A stretch of DNA of 64,000 bases. It comes from Sedimenticola hydrogenitrophicus (GTDB lineage Bacteria > Pseudomonadota > Gammaproteobacteria > Chromatiales > Chromatiaceae). Below the pieces are notes generated by a model, which had not been told where the DNA came from, did no database searches, and worked only from the letters and a program-made list of their open reading frames with translations. Below, one piece after another: positions 56,106 through 64,000 of the stretch (the stretch's first letter is position 1; each line of letters starts with the position of its first letter). The DNA is taken from contig NZ_JAQGEI010000017.1 of assembly GCF_029017505.1 (NCBI RefSeq), positions 40,042-104,041 on the forward strand. Reading direction: 5' to 3'. A program made the translations under genes and the position numbers.

Positions 56106-58090
56106 GCCGTACCCACCGTGGCCTCGTCGACAGCGACGCTGTTAACAGCAACGCTGGCCTTGTTTTTCAATCGATAATAGCGGCGATCGGCCGCCGCCAG
56201 CAGGCCGCCCAGGGCCATCAACAGCCCACCCAGCCAGATCCAGCGGACAAACGGCTTGTGGTAGATACGCACGCTCCAGGCGCCCTCATCTCCCAGGGGT
56301 TCGCCGAGGGCGACAAACAGGTCGCGGAACAGGCCGGCATCGATGCCCGCCTCGGTCATCGGCTGACCGCCCTTGTAGTTGCGCTTCTCCGGACTGAGGT
56401 GGGTGATCTTGCGCTCGCCCTGATAGATGTCGACCTCAGCGCGGAAGGCCTGGTAGTTGGGCCCCTGTATCTGCTTCACCCCCTGGAAATGGAAATCGTA
56501 TCCACCCAGGTTATAGCTCTGCCCCGGTTCGAGGCGGACATCCTTCTCCTCGCTGTAGACGCTGGTCAGGGTGATGCCCACCACGAATACCGCCACCCCG
56601 AGGTGGGCCAGCATCATGCCCCAGCCGGAGCGGGGGGTGTTGGCCAGGGTCCGGGTAAAGGCGCGGCCGGCGCTGTGGCGCTCGAACAGCCACTGCAGGG
56701 TGCTGAGCAGCACCCAGATCGCCAACACCAGGGCCAGCGCCGCGGCCCAGGAGTAATGCGGCGCCAGCAGCGTCAGACCGAGTCCGGCGATCACACTGAA
56801 CAACAGCGAGAAACGCAGCCGCGCAAACAGCCGCTGTCCGCTGTCCTGGCGCCAGCGGGCCAGGGCACCGACCCCCACCAGCGCCGCCAGCGGCGCGGTC
56901 AGGGGGATGAATACGGTATTGAAATAGGGCGGTCCCACCGAGATCTTGCCCAGGCCCAGGGCATCGATCGCCAGGGGATAGAGGGTGCCAAGCAGCACAC
57001 TGCAGGCGGCCACCACCAGGATCACGTTGTTCAGCAGCAGGGCCGTCTCCCGGGAGACCAGCTTGAAACTGACGCTGCTGCGGATCTGCGACGCCCGCCA
57101 GGAGTAGAGCAGCAGGGAGCCGCCGATGACCACCACCAGGAAGAGCAGGATAAAGATACCCCGGGCCGGGTCAGTGGCGAAGGCGTGCACCGAGGTCAGC
57201 ACCCCGGAGCGAACCAGGAAGGTGCCCAGCAGGCTGAGTGAGAAGGCGAAGATGGCCAGCAGTACGGTCCAGGCCTTGAACGCCCCGCGCTTCTCGGTCA
57301 CCGCCAGGGAGTGGATCAGCGCCGTGCCCACCAGCCAGGGCATGAACGAGGCGTTCTCCACCGGATCCCAGAACCACCAGCCGCCCCAGCCCAGTTCGTA
57401 ATAGGCCCACCAGCTGCCGAGCACGATACCCAGGGTGAGAAAGGCCCAAGCCACATTGGTCCAGGGCCGTGACCAGCGCGCCCAGGCGGCGTCCAGGCGG
57501 CCACCCAGCATGGCGGCGATGGCGAAGGCGAAGGCCACAGAGAAGCCCACGTAGCCCATATAGAGCAGCGGCGGATGGATGATCAGACCCACGTCCTGCA
57601 ACAGGGGATTGAGGTCCCGACCCTCGATCGGGGGGTTGATCAGCCGGTCAAACGGGTTCGAGGTGAACAGCATGAACAGCAGGAAACCGACGCTGATCAT
57701 GCCCATCACGCCGACCACCCGGGCCAGCATGGCCTCCGGCATGCTGCGGCTGAACAGCACCACCGCCGCGGTCCAGCCGGAGAGAATCAGCGCCCAGAGC
57801 AGCAGTGACCCTTCGTGGGCACCCCACACACCGGAGATCAGATAGATCGTCGGCAGGGCGGTATTGGAGTTCTGAGCCACATAGCTGACCGAAAAATCAT
57901 TCATCAGAAAGGCGTAGGTCAGGCAGCCATAGGCCACCATCATGAACAACAGCTGTCCCAGGGCCGCCGGTTTGGCCACCGCCACCCAGCTGGCGATACG
58001 CCGATGGGCACCAATGACCGGCAGGGTTGCCTGAATCAGTGCCAGTGACAGCGCCAGGATCAGCGCCACATGTCCGAGTTCGGGAATCAT
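56102..58090 (-). CDS. ccmF: Cytochrome c heme lyase subunit CcmF
   Basis: The 662-residue polytopic membrane protein has about 15 hydrophobic segments and the tryptophan-rich heme-handling motif GWGGWWFWDPVENASFMPWL, with SGVWGAHEGSLLLWALILSG earlier. It transfers heme from holo-CcmE to apocytochrome. It overlaps ccmE and ccmG by 4 bp. Confidence 0.96.
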   Translation of the reverse strand: MIPELGHVALILALSLALIQATLPVIGAHRRIASWVAVAKPAALGQLLFMMVAYGCLTYAFLMNDFSVSYVAQNSNTALPTIYLISGVWGAHEGSLLLWALILSGWTAAVVLFSRSMPEAMLARVVGVMGMISVGFLLFMLFTSNPFDRLINPPIEGRDLNPLLQDVGLIIHPPLLYMGYVGFSVAFAFAIAAMLGGRLDAAWARWSRPWTNVAWAFLTLGIVLGSWWAYYELGWGGWWFWDPVENASFMPWLVGTALIHSLAVTEKRGAFKAWTVLLAIFAFSLSLLGTFLVRSGVLTSVHAFATDPARGIFILLFLVVVIGGSLLLYSWRASQIRSSVSFKLVSRETALLLNNVILVVAACSVLLGTLYPLAIDALGLGKISVGPPYFNTVFIPLTAPLAALVGVGALARWRQDSGQRLFARLRFSLLFSVIAGLGLTLLAPHYSWAAALALVLAIWVLLSTLQWLFERHSAGRAFTRTLANTPRSGWGMMLAHLGVAVFVVGITLTSVYSEEKDVRLEPGQSYNLGGYDFHFQGVKQIQGPNYQAFRAEVDIYQGERKITHLSPEKRNYKGGQPMTEAGIDAGLFRDLFVALGEPLGDEGAWSVRIYHKPFVRWIWLGGLLMALGGLLAAADRRYYRLKNKASVAVNSVAVDEATVGTA

Positions 58091-58536
58091 TTTTTGGCTA
58101 CTCCGTCCGGTGCGCCCTTATGCGCCTTGTCCAGGGCATCCGCCACCTCGGGTGGCATGTAGTTCTCATCGTGCTTGGCGAGCACTTCGTCGGCGATGAA
58201 CACGCCATCCGCTCCCATGCGTCCCTGGGCGATCACCCCCTGACCTTCGGCGAACAGGTCCGGCAGGATGCCGGTATAGGCGACCTTGACAGTATTGGCG
58301 GTATCGGTCACCAGAAAGCGCACCGTCAGCTCCTGACCGCGCTCAAGGCTGCCGCTCTGCACCATGCCACCGAGCCGGTAGACATGATCCGTCGGCGCTT
58401 TGTTCTGCACCACATCGGAGGGTGAGAAGAAGTAGGAGAGGTTGCTGTCGAGGGCATTGAACACCAGCCAGGCGGCCACGCCGAGCCCCGCCAGTCCGAC
58501 AACCAGAAACCCGAGTCGCTTATGCCTTGCCTTCAT
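58087..58536 (-). CDS. ccmE: Heme chaperone CcmE
   Basis: The 149-residue protein has an N-terminal membrane anchor (LGFLVVGLAGLGVAAWLVF), an OB-fold barrel (YRLGGMVQSGSLERG) and the heme-binding His in VLAKHDENYMPPEV. It carries covalently bound heme to CcmF. Confidence 0.95.
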   Translation of the reverse strand: MKARHKRLGFLVVGLAGLGVAAWLVFNALDSNLSYFFSPSDVVQNKAPTDHVYRLGGMVQSGSLERGQELTVRFLVTDTANTVKVAYTGILPDLFAEGQGVIAQGRMGADGVFIADEVLAKHDENYMPPEVADALDKAHKGAPDGVAKK

Positions 58537-58700
58537 ACCTTCTCTCCTGCCTTGATTCGGATGATTCGGGCAATCCGTTGCAGTACGGCGCGCCGATGGC
58601 TTCGCAGCATGATCGGTTCAAGCACCATCAACAGTGCGGACACGCCGAACGAGCCCCACACATAAAGGGCGTAGCCGCCCATATCAAAAAATTCCGCCAC
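58533..58700 (-). CDS. ccmD: Heme exporter small subunit CcmD
   Basis: A short gene of 55 residues read directly from the sequence. It starts at GTG (58700) 2 bp after the ccmC stop and ends in a TGA overlapping the ccmE ATG. The product begins AEFFDMGGYALYVWGSFGVS, has one membrane helix (YALYVWGSFGVSALLMVLEP) and a basic cytosolic tail (RSHRRAVLQRIARIIRIK), exactly the CcmD pattern. CcmD releases holo-CcmE from the CcmABC complex. Confidence 0.9.
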   Translation of the reverse strand: MAEFFDMGGYALYVWGSFGVSALLMVLEPIMLRSHRRAVLQRIARIIRIKAGEKV

Positions 58701-58702
58701 AC

Positions 58703-59452
58703 TCACCGCCTAACCTCCGCCAGCTCGCTGACCCAGGTGGTATCCGCTTCCCGCTCCAGGATAATGGAGCGCACGCGGGCCAGGGCCACCGCAATGGTGT
58801 AGGCCCAGAAGCCCAGGGCCATGATCAGCATGGTCCAGAGCATGGTCGCCGCCATGGTCGAACCGTTATCCATACTGATACTGGCCCCTTGATGCAGGGT
58901 GTTCCACCACCGTACCGAGTAGTAGATGATGGGAATATTCACCACCCCGACCAGCACCAGCAGGGCGCCCGCCCGGTCGGCCCGGCGGGTGTCGTCGATG
59001 GCCCCCTGCAGGGCCAGGTAACCAAAATAGAGAAACAGCAGGATCAGTTCCGAGGTCAGCCGCGCATCCCACACCCACCAGGTTCCCCACATCGGCTTGC
59101 CCCAGAAGGCCCCGGTCCAGAGTGCCAGGAAGGCGAAGATCGCGCCGGTGGGTGCCAGGGCCCGGGTCATCATGCCCGAGAGCCGGGTGTTGAACACCAG
59201 GCCGAGCGCCGCCCAGAACGCCATGACCAGATAGATGAACATGGACATCCAGGCCGCGGGCACATGGACAAAGATGATGCGATAGCCTTCACCCTGCTTG
59301 TAATCGGTGGGGGCGATAAAGAAGCTCATATAGAGTCCGACGCCGATCAGCGCTACCGCCAGTACGCTGAAAATGGGAACCAGGCGCCCCGCCAAGGGGT
59401 AGAAAGTGGCTGGTGAGGAAAATTTGAACCAGTTGATTAATCTAGCATTCAT
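58703..59452 (-). CDS. ccmC: Heme exporter protein CcmC
   Basis: The 249-residue membrane protein has six hydrophobic segments and the WWD motif WGTWWVWDARLTSELILLF, with heme-ligating His candidates in FVHVPAAW and NTLHQGAS. It loads heme on CcmE. A 326-bp gap with two direct repeats separates it from ccmB, whereas these genes are usually contiguous. Confidence 0.95.
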   Translation of the reverse strand: MNARLINWFKFSSPATFYPLAGRLVPIFSVLAVALIGVGLYMSFFIAPTDYKQGEGYRIIFVHVPAAWMSMFIYLVMAFWAALGLVFNTRLSGMMTRALAPTGAIFAFLALWTGAFWGKPMWGTWWVWDARLTSELILLFLYFGYLALQGAIDDTRRADRAGALLVLVGVVNIPIIYYSVRWWNTLHQGASISMDNGSTMAATMLWTMLIMALGFWAYTIAVALARVRSIILEREADTTWVSELAEVRR

Positions 59453-59528
59453 TGGATAGTGTAGGACCAGCTATTCCGAGATTTGATAATACAAACAGGA
59501 TTTGGTTCCCGTTTCTGGTGAATTTTTC

Positions 59529-59603
59529 ATGCGGCACATCCCTGTGCCGCACCCTGACGGGCGGCCTTCGGCCGTGAAAATCGTCTGTCCTGACAATTTT
59601 TCA
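59529..59603. repeat. Direct repeat unit 1 in the ccmB-ccmC gap
   Basis: A 75-bp unit (ATGCGGCACATCCCTGTGCC...CCTGACAATTTTTCAC) is repeated 154 bp further at 59683-59758 with few changes. Each contains small stems (GCGGCAC/GTGCCGC, CGGCCTTCGGCCG). The sequence between the units shows nothing else. Confidence 0.8.
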
Positions 59604-59682
59604 CACCGGGGGGCAGTTATACCCAATTCCACCATGCATTGACATTGACCAAAGGCAAATCGGTTAAAAATATGCAGATTTT

Positions 59683-59758
59683 ATGCCGCACATCCCTGTG
59701 CCGCACCCTGACAGCCGGCCTCCGGCCGTAAAAATTGTCTATCCTGACAATTTTTCAT
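59683..59758. repeat. Direct repeat unit 2 in the ccmB-ccmC gap
   Basis: This is the second copy of the 75-bp unit at 59529. It ends 20 bp before the ccmB stop. Both sit in the path of the ccmA-to-ccmI transcript. Confidence 0.8.
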
Positions 59759-59778
59759 TCCAGTTACTCGACGGCCAG

Positions 59779-60447
59779 CTACTCAACAGAAATTCTGAGT
59801 GCCGCGGAGGCGGCCAGCGGGGCAAGCAGCAGGGATAGTACCAGAATGGCGCCCAGCATGAGGAGATGTCCCTGTCCACCCATGCCGGAGGCGGTCGCCT
59901 CCACCGCCCCCGAACCGAAGATCAGCACCGGGATATAGAGCGGCAGCACCAATAGCGAGACCAATACCCCCCCACCCCGCAGACCCAGGGTCAGCGCCGC
60001 CCCGATCGCCCCGATCAGACTCAGCGCCGGGGTACCCAGCAGCAGCGATACCACCATCACCCCCAGGGCATCGCTGGAGAGGTCATACTGCAGTCCCAGC
60101 AGGGGCGCCATCAGCACCAGCGGCAGGCCGGTCACCAGCCAGTGGGCGATCACCTTGGCCAGCACCAGGGTAAACAGCGGCTGCGGGGTGAGCAGCATCT
60201 GCTCCAGGGCGCCATCTTCATAGTCCACCGCAAACAGCCGCTCCAGCGCCAGCATGGAGGCCAGCAGCGCCGCCACCCAGAACACCCCGGGGGCGATCAG
60301 CCGCAGGGTTTTCATCTCCGGCCCGATACCGAGGGGAAACAGGCTGACCACGATGACAAAGAAGAACAGCGTGGTGAACAGATCGGAACGGCGGCGCATC
60401 GCCAGCAGCAGATCTCGCCCCAGCAGGGTCTGGAAGGCATTAAACAT
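59779..60447 (-). CDS. ccmB: Heme exporter protein CcmB
   Basis: The 222-residue membrane protein has six hydrophobic segments and family motifs FNAFQTLLGRDLLLAMRRRS and LLLPLYIPVLIFGSGAVEA-like text (VLPLYIPVLIFGSGAVEA). It is the permease part of the CcmABCD transporter-like complex. It overlaps ccmA by 8 bp. Confidence 0.94.
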   Translation of the reverse strand: MFNAFQTLLGRDLLLAMRRRSDLFTTLFFFVIVVSLFPLGIGPEMKTLRLIAPGVFWVAALLASMLALERLFAVDYEDGALEQMLLTPQPLFTLVLAKVIAHWLVTGLPLVLMAPLLGLQYDLSSDALGVMVVSLLLGTPALSLIGAIGAALTLGLRGGGVLVSLLVLPLYIPVLIFGSGAVEATASGMGGQGHLLMLGAILVLSLLLAPLAASAALRISVE

Positions 60448-61075
60448 GCCCCGCCTCCTTCCAGCCGAGACGCAGTTCCAGCACCTGTTCCCGGGTGATC
60501 TTGACCTCCTGATGGGTGGTCAGGATCACCATGCCGCCACTATTAATATGGTCGCGGATGATCGACTGCAGGAAATCCACCGCCGCCACATCCAGCGCGG
60601 TAAAAGGCTCATCCAGGATCCACAGCCGCGACTTGTTCAACAGTAGCCGCGCCAGCGCCACCCGCCGCTTCTGGCCCTGGGAGAGCACCCGGCTGGGCAG
60701 GTCCTCGTGGCCCATCAAACCCATACGCTCCAGGGCATCCCAGGCCTGCCGCTCGGTGACCGGGCAGCCATCCAGGGCACTGCAGACACGCAGATTCTCG
60801 ACCCCGGTCAAGTCGTCCTTGATGCCGTTCTTATGCCCGATATAGACCACCTCGCGGGTAAACTCCTCGCCCAGCTTATGGATCGACGCCCCGTTCCAGC
60901 GAATCTCACCGGCACTCTCCCGGCTCAATCCGCACAGCGTGCGCATCAGCGTGGTCTTGCCGCTGCCGTTATGACCGTGCAGGCGCAACAGCTCCCCCTC
61001 CTCCAGCGTGAAGCTGAGATCGGAAAAGAGTTTCCGGTCACCCCGTATGCAGGCCAACCCCGCCACTTCGAGCAT
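60440..61075 (-). CDS. ccmA: Cytochrome c biogenesis ATP-binding protein CcmA
   Basis: The 211-residue ABC ATPase has Walker A LHGHNGSGKTTLMRTLCGL, signature LSQGQKRRVALARLLL and Walker B LWILDEPFTALD. The ATG at 61075 has AAGGTG 6 nt upstream; a GTG 9 nt earlier is less likely. It uses ATP to release holo-CcmE. It is the first gene of the ccm set. Confidence 0.95.
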   Translation of the reverse strand: MLEVAGLACIRGDRKLFSDLSFTLEEGELLRLHGHNGSGKTTLMRTLCGLSRESAGEIRWNGASIHKLGEEFTREVVYIGHKNGIKDDLTGVENLRVCSALDGCPVTERQAWDALERMGLMGHEDLPSRVLSQGQKRRVALARLLLNKSRLWILDEPFTALDVAAVDFLQSIIRDHINSGGMVILTTHQEVKITREQVLELRLGWKEAGHV

Positions 61076-61142
61076 TACAAGCACCTTTAACCATCAAAAA
61101 ACCGCCCGATTGTACACAGCCTGACCCCGCTTTCCCATAAAA

Positions 61143-61352
61143 GGGCTCGCGAAAGAATAAGTTCCTGTATTCGGTCGCCCCTGGCCCCCGCTGGCGGCGT
61201 TACGCTTTTTGGCAAGGGAATGGCCATTGCCTGCAAAGCGTGCCTTGCCCGCGTGGCGACGTGAAGGGATTCACTAATGCCGCGGGGGCAGGGATGCCCA
61301 GGAGCGGCCCAGGAACGCCCTCGGTACGATGGAATTATTCTTTCGCGAGCTC
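61143..61352. mobile_element. MITE-like element, copy B (inverted relative to copy A)
   Basis: The 210-bp element has near-perfect terminal repeats GGGCTCGCGAAAGAATAA and TTATTCTTTCGCGAGCTC. Its core is the reverse complement of copy A at 52997. The flanks TAAA on both sides could be a target-site duplication. It fills most of the 334-bp ccmA-rdgB gap; the rdgB promoter may lie partly inside it. Confidence 0.78.
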
Positions 61353-61409
61353 TAAAGCTGTGTTCCGGGGTAGAATCCCCCCAGTCAATTCACAGCAGGA
61401 AACCGTATC

Positions 61410-62015
61410 ATGTCACCGAGTCATCATGGAGAAAGGGTTGTACTGGCGAGCAATAACGCCGGCAAGGTACGCGAAATCAATCAGTTGCTGGCGCAACAGG
61501 AGATTCAGGTGATTCCACAGAGCCAATTCGCCACCCCGGAAGCGGAGGAGACCGGCCTGACCTTTGTGGAAAACGCCATCCTCAAGGCACGCAATGCCGC
61601 CCGCCACAGCGGCCTGCCGGCCATTGCCGACGATTCGGGCATCGAGGTGGATGCGCTCAACGGGGCGCCCGGCATCTACTCGGCGCGCTTCGCCGGCCCC
61701 GCCTGTGACGATCAGGCCAACAACGACAAGCTGCTGGCCGATCTGCAGGGGGTGGCAGATGAGGAACGTACCGCCCGCTTCCAGTGTGTGCTGGTCTACC
61801 TGCGTCACGCCGACGATCCCACCCCGATCATCTGCCAGGGGACCTGGGAGGGACGCATCCTGCACGCCGCCCAGGGCGAGAACGGCTTCGGCTACGATCC
61901 GCTGTTCCTGGTGCCCGAATTCGGCTGCAGTTCCGCCCAACTGAGCGCGGACCAGAAGAACGCCCTGAGCCACCGCGGCCAGGCCCTGCGCCAGTTGGTG
62001 GCCGCGCTCTCCTAA
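61410..62015 (+). CDS. rdgB: XTP/dITP diphosphatase RdgB
   Basis: The 201-residue protein has the Ham1-family signature [54 protein letters not shown] and the final [10 protein letters not shown]. It removes deaminated purine nucleotides from the pool. It usually follows rph directly; here it does not. Confidence 0.95.
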   Translation: MSPSHHGERVVLASNNAGKVREINQLLAQQEIQVIPQSQFATPEAEETGLTFVENAILKARNAARHSGLPAIADDSGIEVDALNGAPGIYSARFAGPACDDQANNDKLLADLQGVADEERTARFQCVLVYLRHADDPTPIICQGTWEGRILHAAQGENGFGYDPLFLVPEFGCSSAQLSADQKNALSHRGQALRQLVAALS

Positions 62016-62080
62016 GTAGTGCTTCAACTTGATTCTGCCTGGTAAAGTCAGTACTACCTCAATTTGATAACGTACTGTTG

Positions 62081-62148
62081 TAGGGTGGATAAGCGACAGC
62101 GCATCCACCATTGCCGTGGTGGATGCGCCTTCCGGCTTATCCACCCTA
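62081..62148. repeat. Nested palindrome TAGGGTGGATAAGC / GCGCATCCACCA
   Basis: The outer arms TAGGGTGGATAAGC (62081-62094) and GCTTATCCACCCTA (62135-62148) and inner arms GCGCATCCACCA (62099-62110) and TGGTGGATGCGC (62117-62128) are all perfect. It lies in the 315-bp rdgB-PilZ gap. Degenerate or half copies are at 17757-17845 and 46929-46951. The remainder of the gap (62149-62330) has no other clear feature. Confidence 0.8.
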
Positions 62149-62330
62149 CGAAACCAAAACAGCTTCATCCGGTAAAATCTAATTGAAAGGCTCCTGGCCG
62201 TCCGTTCGTGGTCTGGCCGCTGCCTGCCGGCAGCGGACGAAACAAAAGCTTAACCTGCCTGCAACCGGGGTGACATGTTGATTCGATAGCCTTCTGCCCT
62301 GAAACCAAGGACCAACAGAAGAGAACCCAC

Positions 62331-62681
62331 ATGAACCATCCACACGAGTGCCGCAACAACCATATCAACCTGCTGCTGCCGACCCAGATCGTCTACCACG
62401 GACGCATCTTCTCCGCCACCCTGGGCAGCCTGACCCCGGAGGGGGCGCTGCTGGAGACCCACGCCCTGACCCTGCCGGTCGGCATGGAGGTGGAGCTGTC
62501 GCTGACCGTGGACCGGTCGCCCTGGCAGATCAAGGCGGTCATTACCCACACCACGCCCCACGAGATCGGCATCCTGTTCAAGCAGACCCAGCACAAACTC
62601 TATGCCGCGGCGCGTAATGAACTCCCGCTCAGCTTCCGGCCGGTCCCCCGTCCCGGCCTGGATCCGGTCGCAACTCGCTAG
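62331..62681 (+). CDS. PilZ-like domain protein
   Basis: The 116-residue protein has a beta-barrel pattern resembling PilZ: LPTQIVYHGRIFSATLGSLT, EGALLETHALTLPVGMEVEL, and HEIGILFKQT near the end. The canonical c-di-GMP-binding RxxxR and D/NxSxxG motifs are not clearly preserved (the second reads GSLTPEG), so it may not bind c-di-GMP. The assignment is tentative. Confidence 0.5.
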   Translation: MNHPHECRNNHINLLLPTQIVYHGRIFSATLGSLTPEGALLETHALTLPVGMEVELSLTVDRSPWQIKAVITHTTPHEIGILFKQTQHKLYAAARNELPLSFRPVPRPGLDPVATR

Positions 62682-62686
62682 CCAAA

Positions 62687-63883
62687 TCAGCGCTCCCCGG
62701 GCGTCTCTTCATCCGACAGCGCCCGCAGCACCGCCTCGGTATCCGCACCGAGCAGCGGTGGCGCGCCCTGATACTCGACCGGGGTACGGGAGAATTTGAC
62801 CGGATTGGCCACCTGGGGCACCGTGCCGGCCAGCGGATGGGGCAGCTCCAGCCGCATACCCCGGGCCAGCACCTGCGGATCATCGAACACCTCGGCAATG
62901 TTGTTGATCGGCCCGCAGGGTACCTGCTCCGCCGCCAACAGCCCCGCCCACTCGGCGGTGGTCTTGCGACTGAACAGCCCCTCCAGTAGCGGGATCAGCT
63001 GCTCCCGGTGCTCGACGCGCAGCCGGTTGCTGGTAAAACGCGAATCCTCGGCCAATGCCGGCCGGCCCAACACCCGGCAGCAGGCGGCGAACTGGCGGTC
63101 ATTGCCGACCGCCAGCATCAGGAAACCGTCCCGGGTGGGCAGTGCCTGGTAGGGCACGATATTGGGGTGGGCGGTGCCCTGGCGGACCGGCGCCTCGCCA
63201 CCGACCAGGTAGTTCATGCCCTGATTGGCTAGCCAGGCCACCTGGCTGTCCAGCAGCCCGAGATCGATCTGCTGCCCCTCGCCGGTCTGGTCGCGGTGAT
63301 GCAGCGCCGCCAGGATGGCGCTGACCGCATACATCCCGGCCATCAGATCCGCCACCGCCACCCCGACCTTCTGTGGGCCGGCCCCGGGCAGCCCGTCTCG
63401 TTCCCCGGTGATGCTCATGAGGCCGCCCCGCGCCTGCACCATGGCGTCATAGCCGGCCAGCGCGGCGTCCGGGCCGGTCTGGCCAAATCCGGTAATGGAG
63501 CAGTAGATCAGACCCGGATTGACGGCGCAGAGGCTGGCGTAATCCAGGCCGTATTTCGCCAATCCACCGACCTTGAAATTCTCCACCAGGATGTCGGCCC
63601 GGGCGGCCAGCCGACGGATAACCGCCTGCCCCGTTTCGCTGGTGATATCCACGGCAATGGAGTGCTTGCCCCGGTTGGTGGAGAGGTAATAGGCCGATTC
63701 CGCCGTATCGGCACCCTCGCTATCCTTAAGAAACGGGGGTCCCCAGTGACGGGTGTCATCCCCCACCCCCGGGCGCTCGATCTTCCAGACCGTGGCCCCA
63801 TAATCGGCCAGCAGCTGCGTGGCCCAGGGCCCGGCCAGGATGCGGCTCAGGTCCAGTATCTTGATCCCCTTCAGTGGTCCCAT
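62687..63883 (-). CDS. CaiB/BaiF family III CoA-transferase
   Basis: The 398-residue protein has the family start LKGIKILDLSRILAGPWATQ, VENFKVGGLAKYGLDYASL, GPDAALAGYDAMVQARGG and the catalytic Asp in VGVAVADLMAGMYA (D179). Members move CoA between carboxylic acids such as formate/oxalate, succinate or itaconate. The substrate cannot be told here. It is convergent with the PilZ-like gene; upstream sequence to the window end (63884-64000) shows no gene. Confidence 0.9.
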   Translation of the reverse strand: MGPLKGIKILDLSRILAGPWATQLLADYGATVWKIERPGVGDDTRHWGPPFLKDSEGADTAESAYYLSTNRGKHSIAVDITSETGQAVIRRLAARADILVENFKVGGLAKYGLDYASLCAVNPGLIYCSITGFGQTGPDAALAGYDAMVQARGGLMSITGERDGLPGAGPQKVGVAVADLMAGMYAVSAILAALHHRDQTGEGQQIDLGLLDSQVAWLANQGMNYLVGGEAPVRQGTAHPNIVPYQALPTRDGFLMLAVGNDRQFAACCRVLGRPALAEDSRFTSNRLRVEHREQLIPLLEGLFSRKTTAEWAGLLAAEQVPCGPINNIAEVFDDPQVLARGMRLELPHPLAGTVPQVANPVKFSRTPVEYQGAPPLLGADTEAVLRALSDEETPGER

Positions 63884-64000
63884 GGCGATTCTGACTCCGG
63901 CAAGTCGGTGTAACGGGTTGCAAATTGTGCCACTCCGCAGGCGGTTTTGCCCGCGCGCATACAGCCATTGATTCTGTCATTATTCCCATGATGCACCATT

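Overview
The window reads as chromosomal DNA of a GC-rich gammaproteobacterium of the sulfur-oxidising, Chromatiales/Sedimenticola-like type. This rests on three things: gammaproteobacterial gene order (gmk-rpoZ-spoT...recG, bioBFHCD, ccmABCDEFGHI, ubiC-ubiA), a reverse-type dissimilatory sulfite reductase alpha subunit (dsrA), and a class III PHA synthase (phaC/phaE) as in purple sulfur bacteria. The genus cannot be fixed from sequence reading alone. No rRNA, tRNA, prophage, CRISPR array or intact insertion sequence was seen.

Region by region. 1-16 kb: a phenylacetate catabolic island with paaX, a reductase, a diiron protein, paaZ, then paaF-G-H-J, paaI, paaK and iorA-iorB. 16-19.3 kb: a class II and a class I DAHP synthase, convergent. 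19.4-25.1 kb: ybaK-like gene, acpH and the biotin operon bioB-F-H-C-D under a BirA-type operator, with comF divergent. 26-27.5 kb: a ydcH-like gene and long-form hisG. 27.5-32.1 kb: phaC, phaE, phaA, phaR and a phasin. 32.5-33.8 kb: an isolated dsrA. 33.8-43.8 kb: ubiA, ubiC, recG, two small thiamine-related genes, ridA, spoT, rpoZ, gmk, yicC. 44-46.7 kb: Ser/Thr kinase, PP2C phosphatase and rph. 47-52.7 kb: a hemerythrin-GGDEF protein, an aminotransferase and a chemoreceptor. 53-61 kb: a pentapeptide-repeat protein and the cytochrome c maturation genes, bracketed by two inverted copies of a MITE-like element. 61.4-63.9 kb: rdgB, a PilZ-like protein and a family III CoA-transferase.

The most interesting point is the phenylacetate island. 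All the CoA-dependent steps downstream of ring activation are present (paaZ, F, G, H, J, I, K), but paaABCDE, the usual multicomponent phenylacetyl-CoA epoxidase, is absent. In its place is a ribonucleotide-reductase-R2-like diiron protein followed by a reductase whose ferredoxin domain is N-terminal, the opposite of PaaE. The promoter of the diiron gene carries the same 15-mer (ACGATACAATATTTT) as the divergent paaZ/paaF promoter region, so the pair probably belongs to the same regulon. I infer that it may be a two-gene, non-homologous replacement for PaaABCDE; this is not proven. iorAB would feed the pathway from arylpyruvates in parallel with paaK.

Intergenic space is rich in palindromic repeats of several families (double-hairpin GGGGCAGG/GGTTGCCC units, GGGGTCGGAGTCAAGCC units, TAGGGTGGATAAGC units, a MITE-like family and others). 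They account for most stretches without genes.
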